From Spirochaetaceae bacterium (lineage in GTDB: Bacteria; Spirochaetota; Spirochaetia; Treponematales; Breznakiellaceae), in the NCBI GenBank assembly GCA_031255395.1, contig JAIRSQ010000026.1, positions 1 through 12,133 on the forward strand: a stretch of 12,133 bases of DNA, written 5' to 3'. Positions 7,051 through 12,133 of this stretch are shown here, piece after piece. How positions within the stretch are numbered: position 1 is the first letter of the stretch; every line of letters begins with the position of its first letter. The position numbers were made by a program, and so were the translations under genes. A model generated the notes under the pieces. The model ran no database searches. It was not told the origin of the DNA and saw only the letters and a program-made list of their open reading frames with translations.

Positions 7051-7751
7051 ATATACTGGCAATAGACACGTCCGCGGAGTCGCTTTCGGTCGGAATTTCA
7101 ACAGAAGCCGGCAATTTTTGCGTTGAAGCCGACACGGGGGCATCCTGTTCCGAGCGGCTTTTTGACGCGATAGACGCGGCAATCGCGTTGGCGCGGACGG
7201 ACAGGGAAGCGATAGACGTTTTTGCCTGTGTCAGGGGGCCCGGCTCTTTTACCGGGCTTAGAATCGGGTTTGCCGCAGTGAAGGGATTGGCTCTGGCGCT
7301 TGGAAAACGGATGGTTTCCGCTCCCGCTCTTGACTGCATAGCGCATCGTTTTGCGTGTACGCCGTGCCTTTGCGTGCCGGTTCTCGACGCGAAGAGGCGG
7401 CGCTTCTTTGCAGCGCTGTACCGGAACGGAAGGCGGCTTACCGGATACCTTGACTGCGACGCGGAAGAACTTGCCGCCCGCGTGGTTGCCGGCATGGCGG
7501 CGGAGCCTGAGCAAGCGGCGCCGCGGGCTGTGGCGCTTACGGGCGGGGCGTCGACTGCCGCGGCAGCGGCGCTTTCCGCGCTGCTGCCGGACACGGCCTT
7601 TTTTTCGGATACTTTGCCCGCCGGAAGGGCTTATTTGCTATTGCAATATATTAAAGAATCCGGTATCATAGAAACCAATGAGGACGCGCGGTTTTCCGCT
7701 CCTCTGTATATTCGTAAAAGTGACGCGGAAATTAAACGGGACGAATCATAG
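7047..7751 (+). CDS. tsaB: tRNA t6A biosynthesis subunit TsaB
   Basis: TsaB is the inactive Kae1-like paralogue that dimerises with TsaD in t6A synthesis. The 234-residue protein begins with the ASKHA-fold motif ILAIDTSAESLSVGI and carries the signature GPGSFTGLRIG (64-74). It ends with the usual PLYIRKSDAEIKR tail. The length is normal for the family. The TTG at 7047 overlaps the tsaE stop as TTGA, a standard translational-coupling arrangement, and places the first strand exactly at the N terminus. The region around codons 150-190 is unusually alanine- and GC-rich. tsaD is not in the window. Confidence 0.95.
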   Translation: MNILAIDTSAESLSVGISTEAGNFCVEADTGASCSERLFDAIDAAIALARTDREAIDVFACVRGPGSFTGLRIGFAAVKGLALALGKRMVSAPALDCIAHRFACTPCLCVPVLDAKRRRFFAALYRNGRRLTGYLDCDAEELAARVVAGMAAEPEQAAPRAVALTGGASTAAAAALSALLPDTAFFSDTLPAGRAYLLLQYIKESGIIETNEDARFSAPLYIRKSDAEIKRDES

Positions 7752-7855
7752 ATGCGTCCGTCATTGTTAATATACTTGAGTCGCCGGTTTAAGAGCGGTG
7801 GCCGCTGTTATCGCCTTTATTACGCGATAAACTGTATTATAAAAATGAGAGAAGT

Positions 7856-8998
7856 ATGCCGGATATAAAAGCGGTTTCAAACCAGCCAAGCGCAAAACCG
7901 GCGGTGAATTTGGCCGCCAATAAAGCAAAAGCGGCGCGTCCTGTAAAGGACAGCGCTCTGTCCGCGGCCTCGCGCCCCGGTGTAGCGCCGTCTCCGTCCC
8001 TCAATACGCCGGATATGTGTCATCCGCAAAAAAACCAGGTATCGGCGACTGCCCTGTTCCATTCCAGCGTCTTTCCAGTGCTTTGTATCGACAAAGACCT
8101 TAAGATAATCTACGCTAACCCTTCAAGCCATAAATTTTTTGACGGGTTTTTCACGCTGGGCAGTAACAGGTTTTTCGATATTTTTGGCAAGTATTTTCAG
8201 ATTGAAGACGTAAAGGCGATACGGGCTGCCATATTGAACGGCGTAAACGGGTTTTCGTGGCGCGGCCTCGCGCGGATAAAATCGCGCGAACGTCCGACGG
8301 TTTTTACCCGCGTTTATATTTTTCCCGCCCAAGTTTACGCAAAAACTCCGACGGATTTTACCGTAATATTCGACGATGTTACTGAAGAAAACAAACAGCT
8401 CCTGCGCAGCGTGTTCATGAGTCTGCTCGAAGCCTCAAAATTGAAGGATAACGATACCGGCAAACATATTACCCGCGTCAATTATTATGCCGAAGTTTTG
8501 GCTAGGGCGCTGTTTAACCGCCCCGGCTATGACTATGTTGACGCCGAGTTTATAGACAATATCGGGTTCCTTGCCTCGATGCACGATGTTGGAAAGATCG
8601 GAACGCCGGACGACATACTCAACAAGGAGGGGCCGCTTTCCGACTGGGAATGGACCGTGATGAAGGAGCATACAAAGAACGGCGCGTTCATCCTTTCAAC
8701 CTACCCGAATCCGATGGCAAAGGAAATAGCGCTGTGCCATCATGAAAAGTGGAACGGCAAAGGCTATCCTTTTCAGATTGAAGGCCCGATGATACCCCTT
8801 TCGGCGCGAATCGTTGCTATTGCGGACGTGTACGACGCGTTACGCATGAAACGCAGCTATAAAGACGCCATGCCCCACAATTTGGCTGTCGGAAAAATAG
8901 CGGAAAGCGGCGGCTCCCAGTTCGACCCTGCCCTTACCGGCATATTCCTTACCGTTGCCGAAAAATTCAACGAGATATACGAAGCCAACAAGGATTAG
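7856..8998 (+). CDS. PAS and HD-GYP domain protein (predicted c-di-GMP phosphodiesterase)
   Basis: A 380-residue cytoplasmic signalling protein. Residues 1-60 are a low-complexity Ala/Lys/Pro-rich segment. A PAS-like sensor follows (about 65-175, VLCIDKDLKIIYANPSS and FTVIFDDVTEEN). The HD-GYP domain spans about 185-375: H204, the HD pair H243-D244 in MHDVGKIG, H272, HHEKWNGKGYP (295-305) and D324 in AIADVYDAL. All metal-binding positions and GYP are present, so it should be active, hydrolysing c-di-GMP to pGpG or GMP. The usual Asp before GKGYP is Asn300. There is no membrane segment. The gene lies 104 bp after tsaB with no clear terminator between; a possible -10 (TATTAT, 7835-7840) suggests its own weak promoter. 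The site before the ATG, GAGAGAAG, is poor. Confidence 0.92.
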   Translation: MPDIKAVSNQPSAKPAVNLAANKAKAARPVKDSALSAASRPGVAPSPSLNTPDMCHPQKNQVSATALFHSSVFPVLCIDKDLKIIYANPSSHKFFDGFFTLGSNRFFDIFGKYFQIEDVKAIRAAILNGVNGFSWRGLARIKSRERPTVFTRVYIFPAQVYAKTPTDFTVIFDDVTEENKQLLRSVFMSLLEASKLKDNDTGKHITRVNYYAEVLARALFNRPGYDYVDAEFIDNIGFLASMHDVGKIGTPDDILNKEGPLSDWEWTVMKEHTKNGAFILSTYPNPMAKEIALCHHEKWNGKGYPFQIEGPMIPLSARIVAIADVYDALRMKRSYKDAMPHNLAVGKIAESGGSQFDPALTGIFLTVAEKFNEIYEANKD

Positions 8999-9098
8999 GC
9001 GGAAATATATGACGACAGTTATATCCGCTTGGCGCTTGGTAACCTTCGCGTGAAAATATTAAAGTAATCCGGCGCCGATGCCGAATATATAATATCGG

Positions 9099-9130
9099 AG
9101 GTATAATTCCCCTCCCAAATCATTATACCT
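9099..9130. repeat. Inverted repeat downstream of the HD-GYP gene
   Basis: AGGTATAAT (9099-9107) and ATTATACCT (9122-9130) form a perfect 9 bp stem around a 14-base C-rich loop. Each arm contains TATAAT pointing inward, but no -35 fits on either strand, so I read it as RNA or DNA secondary structure. It lies 19 bp before the terminator. Confidence 0.5.
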
Positions 9131-9148
9131 TCGGTTGCCTTAACGGCG

Positions 9149-9175
9149 GGGCTGGCGTAAGCCAGCCCTTTTTTT
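9149..9175 (+). terminator. Strong intrinsic terminator after the HD-GYP gene
   Basis: GGGCTGGC (9149-9156), loop GTAA, GCCAGCCC (9161-9168), then seven T (9169-9175). This is a textbook rho-independent terminator in the plus direction, 150 bp past the HD-GYP stop, and insulates the tsaE-tsaB-HD-GYP block from the restriction-modification island. Confidence 0.9.
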
Positions 9176-9185
9176 ATTCGCAGTT

Positions 9186-9222
9186 GGGTTTAATACCCCG
9201 CCGCTTGCGGCGGGGAAGCTCA
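9186..9222. repeat. 37 bp dispersed palindromic repeat, copy 2
   Basis: GGGTTTAA, then CCCCGCCGC (9196-9204), TT, GCGGCGGGG (9207-9215), then GCTCA. This is the partner of the element at 1608-1644, in the same orientation. The outer pair T9194-A9217 and the pair C9197-G9214 replace C-G and T-A in copy 1; one pair (A9195/A9216) is broken. Confidence 0.8.
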
Positions 9223-9281
9223 TTTGTTGAATTTTTGTAACTATACAGCCACCACCCCCAAACAAAGGCCATGTGGGGTTT

Positions 9282-9387
9282 GTTGCGGCATTTTGCCGCA
9301 ACGGAGGGGGTGGAAACCCCCTCGTTTAACCGGACACGCTGTAAAAAGCCTTAAAAAGGCTTTTTACAGGGGGGGCGCTAAGCCCCC
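9282..9387. repeat. Cluster of four adjacent hairpins before the restriction-modification island
   Basis: Four perfect inverted repeats sit end to end. They are GTTGCGGCA/TGCCGCAAC (9282-9302); GAGGGGG/CCCCCTC (9304-9323); CTGTAAAAAGCC/GGCTTTTTACAG (9339-9369, 12 bp); and GGGGGC/GCCCCC (9371-9387). A longer-range pairing of CCACCCCC (9252-9259) with GGGGGTGG (9306-9313) competes with the second. Base composition switches from GC-rich to AT-rich immediately after. The stretch 9176-9493 holds no convincing gene. Confidence 0.7.
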
Positions 9388-9397
9388 GGCTGAATAA

Positions 9398-9424
9398 TTA
9401 CAAATTAATTAGGGTAAATATAAA
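9398..9424 (+). promoter_or_regulatory. Possible promoter of the restriction-modification operon
   Basis: TTACAA (9398-9403) and TATAAA (9419-9424) are separated by 15 bp. The region is so AT-rich that other pairs fit about as well (for example TGAATA at 9391 with TAAATA at 9415). Some promoter must lie here, because a terminator isolates the upstream genes and none is visible further in. Confidence 0.25.
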
Positions 9425-9435
9425 AGAAAATATTT

Positions 9436-9501
9436 ATGAAAAATCAGCAGAAAATACATTGGAATATTTTCTTGGACAATTTAAGGAGATTATATGCATA
9501 A
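9436..9501 (+). other. 21-codon upstream ORF overlapping the endonuclease start
   Basis: The ATG at 9436 opens a 21-residue frame (beginning MKNQQKIHWN) that ends at TAA in TATATGCATAA, so its stop overlaps the endonuclease ATG at 9494. Translation through it would deliver ribosomes onto the endonuclease start, whose own GGAG (9483-9486) lies inside this frame. No good ribosome site precedes it. It does not look like a controller (C) protein, which has a helix-turn-helix and is ~80 residues. It may be a leader peptide, a remnant, or chance in AT-rich DNA. Confidence 0.25.
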
Positions 9502-10135
9502 AAATGCTTATGAAGTAGTAAAACAGGAAATAAAAAAATTGGCTGGCAGCTATAGATCTGAGCTTGCTTCTCAAATCAACAATAGAGTTGATGAAATGAA
9601 ATATGATAATAATTCACATTTTCTCATATATAGAATATTAGGAATTTCTAAAGCTGAAGGGCAATTAATTGATGTGTATCAAAACAAAGGACGTTTTCTG
9701 TATAAATATGCCGGTTCATTTTTGGAGGAAGCCGCATTTACATGTCTTAAAAATAAATATCCATATGCAAAAAAAGAGAGAGTTGTCAATACAATTGGTC
9801 AAAGACCAAAGATGTTTGAAATTGATTGCCTTATCGAAAAAGAGGCTATTGAAATTAAATGGCGAGATGCGACAACAGATGGTGATCATATTACTAAAGA
9901 ACATACAAGAATACAGGCCATAAAATCACATGGATTAAGACCAATTCGTGTAATGTTTTACTACCCCAATCGAGAACAAGCTATTCGTATACAAGAAACA
10001 TTACGAACCACATACAATGGTGTTGGTGGTTTATATTATAGTGGAGATCAGGCGTGGGAATATATTAAATGGAAAACGGATATAAATTTATTAAATATTC
10101 TGGAGGAACTTGCAGATGAATACGAAAAATATTGA
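9494..10135 (+). CDS. ApaLI-like type II restriction endonuclease
   Basis: A 213-residue protein that I recognise as an ApaLI-family restriction enzyme (Pfam RE_ApaLI); the prototype cuts GTGCAC. Family-like segments are NNRVDEMK (29-36), SHFLIYRILGIS (41-52), YQNKGRFLYKYAGSFLEEA (62-80) and DATTDGDHITKEHTRI (125-140). The catalytic core fits PD-(D/E)XK: D111 in FEIDCLIEK, then E120-I-K122 in AIEIKWRD, with E78/E79 as possible additional acidic residues. The ATG has AAGGAG eight bases upstream. The gene precedes and overlaps the methyltransferase by 20 bases, so the two form an operon. Codon use is AT-rich, unlike the genes on either side, pointing to transfer. The cut site is inferred from the family and could differ. 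Confidence 0.8.
   Translation: MHKNAYEVVKQEIKKLAGSYRSELASQINNRVDEMKYDNNSHFLIYRILGISKAEGQLIDVYQNKGRFLYKYAGSFLEEAAFTCLKNKYPYAKKERVVNTIGQRPKMFEIDCLIEKEAIEIKWRDATTDGDHITKEHTRIQAIKSHGLRPIRVMFYYPNREQAIRIQETLRTTYNGVGGLYYSGDQAWEYIKWKTDINLLNILEELADEYEKY
10102..10106 (+). promoter_or_regulatory. Ribosome binding site that fixes the methyltransferase start
   Basis: GGAGG lies nine bases before the ATG at 10116 but only three bases before an in-frame TTG at 10110, so the ATG is the likely start. The site is inside the last codons of the endonuclease gene, coupling the two. Confidence 0.7.
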
Positions 10136-11351
10136 CACAATTAAATTTATTTGTGAATCTGCTGAAAATTATATCCCATTACAAGTGAAAGATAATTCGG
10201 TTCAATTGATTTATCTCGATCCGCCATTTTTCAAACAGACTGAGATGCAAATGTATTGCAAAAATGAAAAAACTTTATACTCATTTTCTGATAAATGGGA
10301 TTCTTTAGATAGCTATATAAATTTTATTAAAGACATCTTAATTAAATGTAAATCAAAATTATCAAATCATGGTCTTTTGTTTTTACATTGTGATACATCC
10401 GCAAGTCATTATCTGCGAGTTCTTTTAGATAGTATATTTGGTCAAAAAAATTTTCTGAATGAAGTTATTTGGTCATATAGACGGTGGTCAAATACATCTT
10501 CACGATTGTTAGAATCACATCAAAATATTTTTGTTTATTCAAAAACAAAAAAATACAAATTTAATCGAATAATGACTGAATATTCGCCAACAACCAATGT
10601 TGATCAATTATTACAAGATCGAATTAGAGATGGAAATGGGGTTGTAAAATATAAAAAAGATGAAAATGAAAATATCTTTCCATCTAAATTGAAAAATGGA
10701 GTTCCTTTGCGAGATGTATGGGAAATACCTTTTTTAAATCCTAAAGCAAAAGAACGAACAGGCTATCCAACACAAAAACCTATTGAATTAATGAGTAAGA
10801 TTATCAAAATATCTTGTAATAAGGGTGATTTTATTCTTGACCCTTTTTGTGGTAGTGGTAGTATGGGTATTGCAGCATATATCAATAACTGTAAATATTT
10901 AGGAATAGATAAAAATGTGGATGCAATAAAATTATGCGAAAAACGGAAAAATGATTATTATATTTCACAATCAGCAATAAAAGATGGTAATTATCAAAGT
11001 TTTAATAATCTTGATCATGAAATAAAAAATTTAATTGTTTCTGTAAATGCTATACCAATTGAGCGCAATAAAGGTTTGGATGGTATTTATTCTTCGGCGG
11101 ATGGGTTAATAGGTATTAGGGTTCAGCGAAAGAATGAATCTATATCAGAAACCATCAATTTAATAGAAAGAGCTTCCAAGACGAAACCTTTATTAAAGAA
11201 AATTGTAATAAAAACACATGATTCTGATTTTTTTGAAATAGTTCCTGATGATATAATTATAATAGAATCGTTAGAATATAAAATAAATAATGTGTTTTCT
11301 AATTGTGAGAACGATGTAAAAAAAACATCCAAAAAACGGTGCGGTGCCTAA
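10116..11351 (+). CDS. Beta-class DNA adenine/cytosine-N4 methyltransferase of the restriction-modification system
   Basis: A 411-residue site-specific DNA amino-methyltransferase expected to protect the host from the neighbouring endonuclease. Motif IV, LIYLDPPF (31-38), comes first. The AdoMet-binding motif I, DPFCGSGS (242-249), comes late, with D265 in LGIDKN as the ribose-binding acid. GYPTQKP (216-222) lies just before motif I. This order defines the beta class; DPPF favours N6-adenine but does not exclude N4-cytosine. The region between (about 120-200) would hold target recognition. After the catalytic domain there is a ~110-residue C-terminal extension (300-411) with GLDGIYSSADGLIGIRVQRK. 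The last codons (CGG TGC GGT GCC TAA) are GC-rich, so the AT-rich island ends exactly at the gene's 3' end and the native tail may have been replaced. Confidence 0.9.
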   Translation: MNTKNIDTIKFICESAENYIPLQVKDNSVQLIYLDPPFFKQTEMQMYCKNEKTLYSFSDKWDSLDSYINFIKDILIKCKSKLSNHGLLFLHCDTSASHYLRVLLDSIFGQKNFLNEVIWSYRRWSNTSSRLLESHQNIFVYSKTKKYKFNRIMTEYSPTTNVDQLLQDRIRDGNGVVKYKKDENENIFPSKLKNGVPLRDVWEIPFLNPKAKERTGYPTQKPIELMSKIIKISCNKGDFILDPFCGSGSMGIAAYINNCKYLGIDKNVDAIKLCEKRKNDYYISQSAIKDGNYQSFNNLDHEIKNLIVSVNAIPIERNKGLDGIYSSADGLIGIRVQRKNESISETINLIERASKTKPLLKKIVIKTHDSDFFEIVPDDIIIIESLEYKINNVFSNCENDVKKTSKKRCGA

Positions 11352-11364
11352 CGAGGCTGTCGAA

Positions 11365-11457
11365 TTAATCGTTTTTGGGCATGAGTATTTCCTCCGGCAG
11401 GTTTCTATAATTCTGCCGCAGATTTATTGCCTCTAAGCCCGTCCCCCTCGCCTTCAC
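11365..11457 (-). other. 30-codon ORF or gene remnant
   Basis: From GTG (11457) to TAA (11365) the minus strand reads 30 codons, including EAINLRQNYRNLPEEILMPK. The composition is protein-like. GGAGG (11394-11390) stands before an internal ATG that gives only MPKND. A stop codon lies directly before the GTG, so any longer parent protein has been cut off. An imperfect hairpin (CGGCAG 11395-11400, CTGCCG 11413-11418) lies inside. It ends 14 bp from the methyltransferase stop, convergent with it. I cannot name it; a repeated small ORF or a transposon-derived tail are both possible. Confidence 0.3.
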
Positions 11458-11630
11458 TTACTCACAAGCCCGCTCGCCCAGGACGACTCGCCAGAACTCC
11501 CCTTATCTCACTCCAAAGCCCTCTTCCCGGACATCCCGCCTTCACTCACTCACAAGCCCTGTCGCCGGGATGACTCGCCAGCTATCCCGCAAAACTCACT
11601 CACAAGCCCGCTCCCGGGACGACTCGCAAC
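11453..11630. repeat. Array of degenerate ~40 bp direct repeats
   Basis: Clear copies are at 11453-11494, 11541-11581 and 11593-11630, sharing ACTCACAAGCCC, a GC-rich middle and GGGACGACTCGC. A weaker copy is at 11501-11540. Units vary in length and sequence and the spacers are unequal, so this is not a CRISPR array. The first copy contains the start of the 30-codon ORF. Confidence 0.7.
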
Positions 11631-11639
11631 TCTCACCAT

Positions 11640-11667
11640 TGCTCATTACTCACTGCTCATTACTCAT
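11640..11667. repeat. 14 bp tandem repeat, two units
   Basis: TGCTCATTACTCAC (11640-11653) and TGCTCATTACTCAT (11654-11667) differ only at the last base. A close single copy is at 1903-1919. Confidence 0.75.
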
Positions 11668-11740
11668 TTCTTCGCCAGCCCGACATGGCCGCGGTTTGGC
11701 AGGAACAGGCCGCAGTTAGCCGCGCAAGGGATTGTAGCGG

Positions 11741-11806
11741 AATTGCGTAGCGTAGCAACGCGGAGCGAAGCAATTGGAGCGGAAAGCCCGACCCGCCGAA
11801 GGCGGG
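11741..11806. repeat. Palindromic intergenic repeat
   Basis: AATTGC (11741-11746) and GCAATT (11770-11775) bound an imperfect palindrome rich in GTAGCG and GGAGCG steps, similar in style to the inner part of the 1755-1845 element. A second stem, CCCGCC-GAA-GGCGGG, is at 11792-11806. Open frames of 60-90 codons cross this region on both strands but look like by-products. I see no gene between 11668 and 11987. Confidence 0.5.
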
Positions 11807-11943
11807 ATGCGCCCGAAAACCAAAACGGCAAACAAAACCTCAAACCAAACACCAACCCCAATCGCGTATGCCAGACGCTATTCGCAGACCTGAAGGCAGA
11901 GGCCGAAAACAGCCCTCGGTACGCTAGCGCGGAGCGCACGTAA

Positions 11944-11997
11944 AACCCACTGGTGGGCGCGGAGCGGATGAAGAACCCACTAGTGGGCTAGATGAAG
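11944..11997. repeat. Two tandem units with palindromes, at the 3' end of the right-edge gene
   Basis: Unit 1 (11944-11973) and unit 2 (11974-11997) both start AACCCACT and end ATGAAG; unit 2 has a six-base deletion. Each carries a palindrome: CCCAC-TG-GTGGG (11946-11957) and the perfect CCCACTAGTGGG (11976-11987). The stop codon and last codons of the right-edge gene lie within unit 2. Confidence 0.6.
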
Positions 11998-12133
11998 CTG
12001 CTTGTGCCGCCGCCAAAAGATTCGAGCAGGATGGGAAGACTGCGCGGGCCGTTCATGAACATACTCAGGTCGCGGTACCAACTCATGTTGCAGGCGTTGC
12101 AGGACGGCATATTTAGGGCGGCCTCGTTCATGC
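11988..12133 (-). CDS. C-terminal end of an unidentified protein (5' end outside window)
   Basis: The minus strand is open from the right edge to TAG at 11990-11988, giving 47 residues. A Cys-x2-Cys pair (PSCNACN) is followed by SWYRDLSMFMNGPRSLPILL and a glycine/serine-rich tail GGGTSSFI. Codon third positions are mostly G or C, as in the other native genes here, which supports real coding. I do not recognise the family. An ATG near 12132 could be internal or a start. The gene's last codons are shared with the tandem palindromic repeat, so the tail may have been altered by repeat insertion. Confidence 0.6.
   Translation of the reverse strand, partial: MNEAALNMPSCNACNMSWYRDLSMFMNGPRSLPILLESFGGGTSSFI

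Noticed and set aside
6986..7594. 202-codon minus-strand frame over tsaB
   Set aside because: It is a serine/alanine-rich shadow of tsaB, which has its full signature motifs.
7752..7868. 38-codon frame starting directly after the tsaB stop
   Set aside because: No ribosome site, a cysteine/arginine-rich chance composition, and it runs over the start of the HD-GYP gene. A leader peptide cannot be excluded but nothing supports it.
9099..9130. Two facing TATAAT boxes as convergent promoters
   Set aside because: Neither has a -35 element at proper spacing; the symmetry is explained by a hairpin.
9271..9354. 27-codon frame beginning MWGLLRHF within the hairpin cluster
   Set aside because: Its codons are dictated by perfect inverted repeats and it has no ribosome site.
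11453..11630. CRISPR-like spaced repeats
   Set aside because: Repeat units are degenerate, unequal in length and irregularly spaced, with no cas gene nearby.
11664..11939. 91-codon minus-strand frame (and a 66-codon plus-strand frame at 11743-11943)
   Set aside because: Both cross palindromic repeats, have skewed Arg/Ser/Ala/Leu or Asn/Arg composition and no ribosome site or known motif.
1..12133. tRNA or rRNA genes
   Set aside because: No cloverleaf with a T-loop GTTCGAATC-type motif and no rRNA-like conserved stretch was found on either strand by eye.

Overview
The window looks like chromosomal DNA of an anaerobic spirochaete, most likely Treponema-like. This rests on the gene set (a NifS/NifU pair whose NifU ends in a BFD-like Fe-S domain, a DUF4139 exported protein, tsaE-tsaB followed by a PAS/HD-GYP protein) and on GC-rich intergenic DNA full of small palindromic repeats. 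The taxonomic call is inference from protein character; no database search was possible.

Layout. Left third, minus strand: a phosphohexomutase gene runs off the left edge (1-1316) and has its own promoter. A ~600 bp gap (1317-1923) holds a possible structured RNA ending in an intrinsic terminator, a covarying palindromic repeat and a 91 bp MITE-like palindrome. Then, read right to left, come nifS (5960-4752), nifU (4610-4023) and a DUF4139 protein gene (3972-1924), probably one transcript from a good sigma-70-type promoter at 6071-6099 with a hairpin in its ~100 nt leader. NifS takes sulfur from cysteine and NifU assembles the Fe-S cluster.

Middle, plus strand: a small conserved-looking protein (6276-6539, possibly leaderless), tsaE and tsaB overlap in a tight operon. 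TsaE and TsaB are subunits of the machinery that makes the t6A modification of tRNA. A PAS plus HD-GYP gene (7856-8998), a predicted c-di-GMP phosphodiesterase, follows 104 bp later and is closed by a strong terminator at 9149-9175.

Right third: a run of hairpins (9186-9387) precedes a sharply AT-rich island (about 9390-11340) carrying a two-gene type II restriction-modification system: an ApaLI-like PD-(D/E)XK endonuclease (9494-10135) and an overlapping beta-class amino-methyltransferase (10116-11351) with an unusual C-terminal domain. Its composition differs so much from the flanks that horizontal acquisition is the simplest reading. The next ~640 bp (11352-11987) are a repeat-rich non-coding stretch with a 30-codon ORF or gene remnant on the minus strand. 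The C-terminal 47 codons of an unrecognised minus-strand gene occupy the right edge.

The window contains no clearly new defence or mobile system. The most interesting items are the restriction-modification island with its C-terminal add-on and upstream short ORF, the covarying dispersed hairpin repeat, and the candidate structured RNA at 1441-1557.
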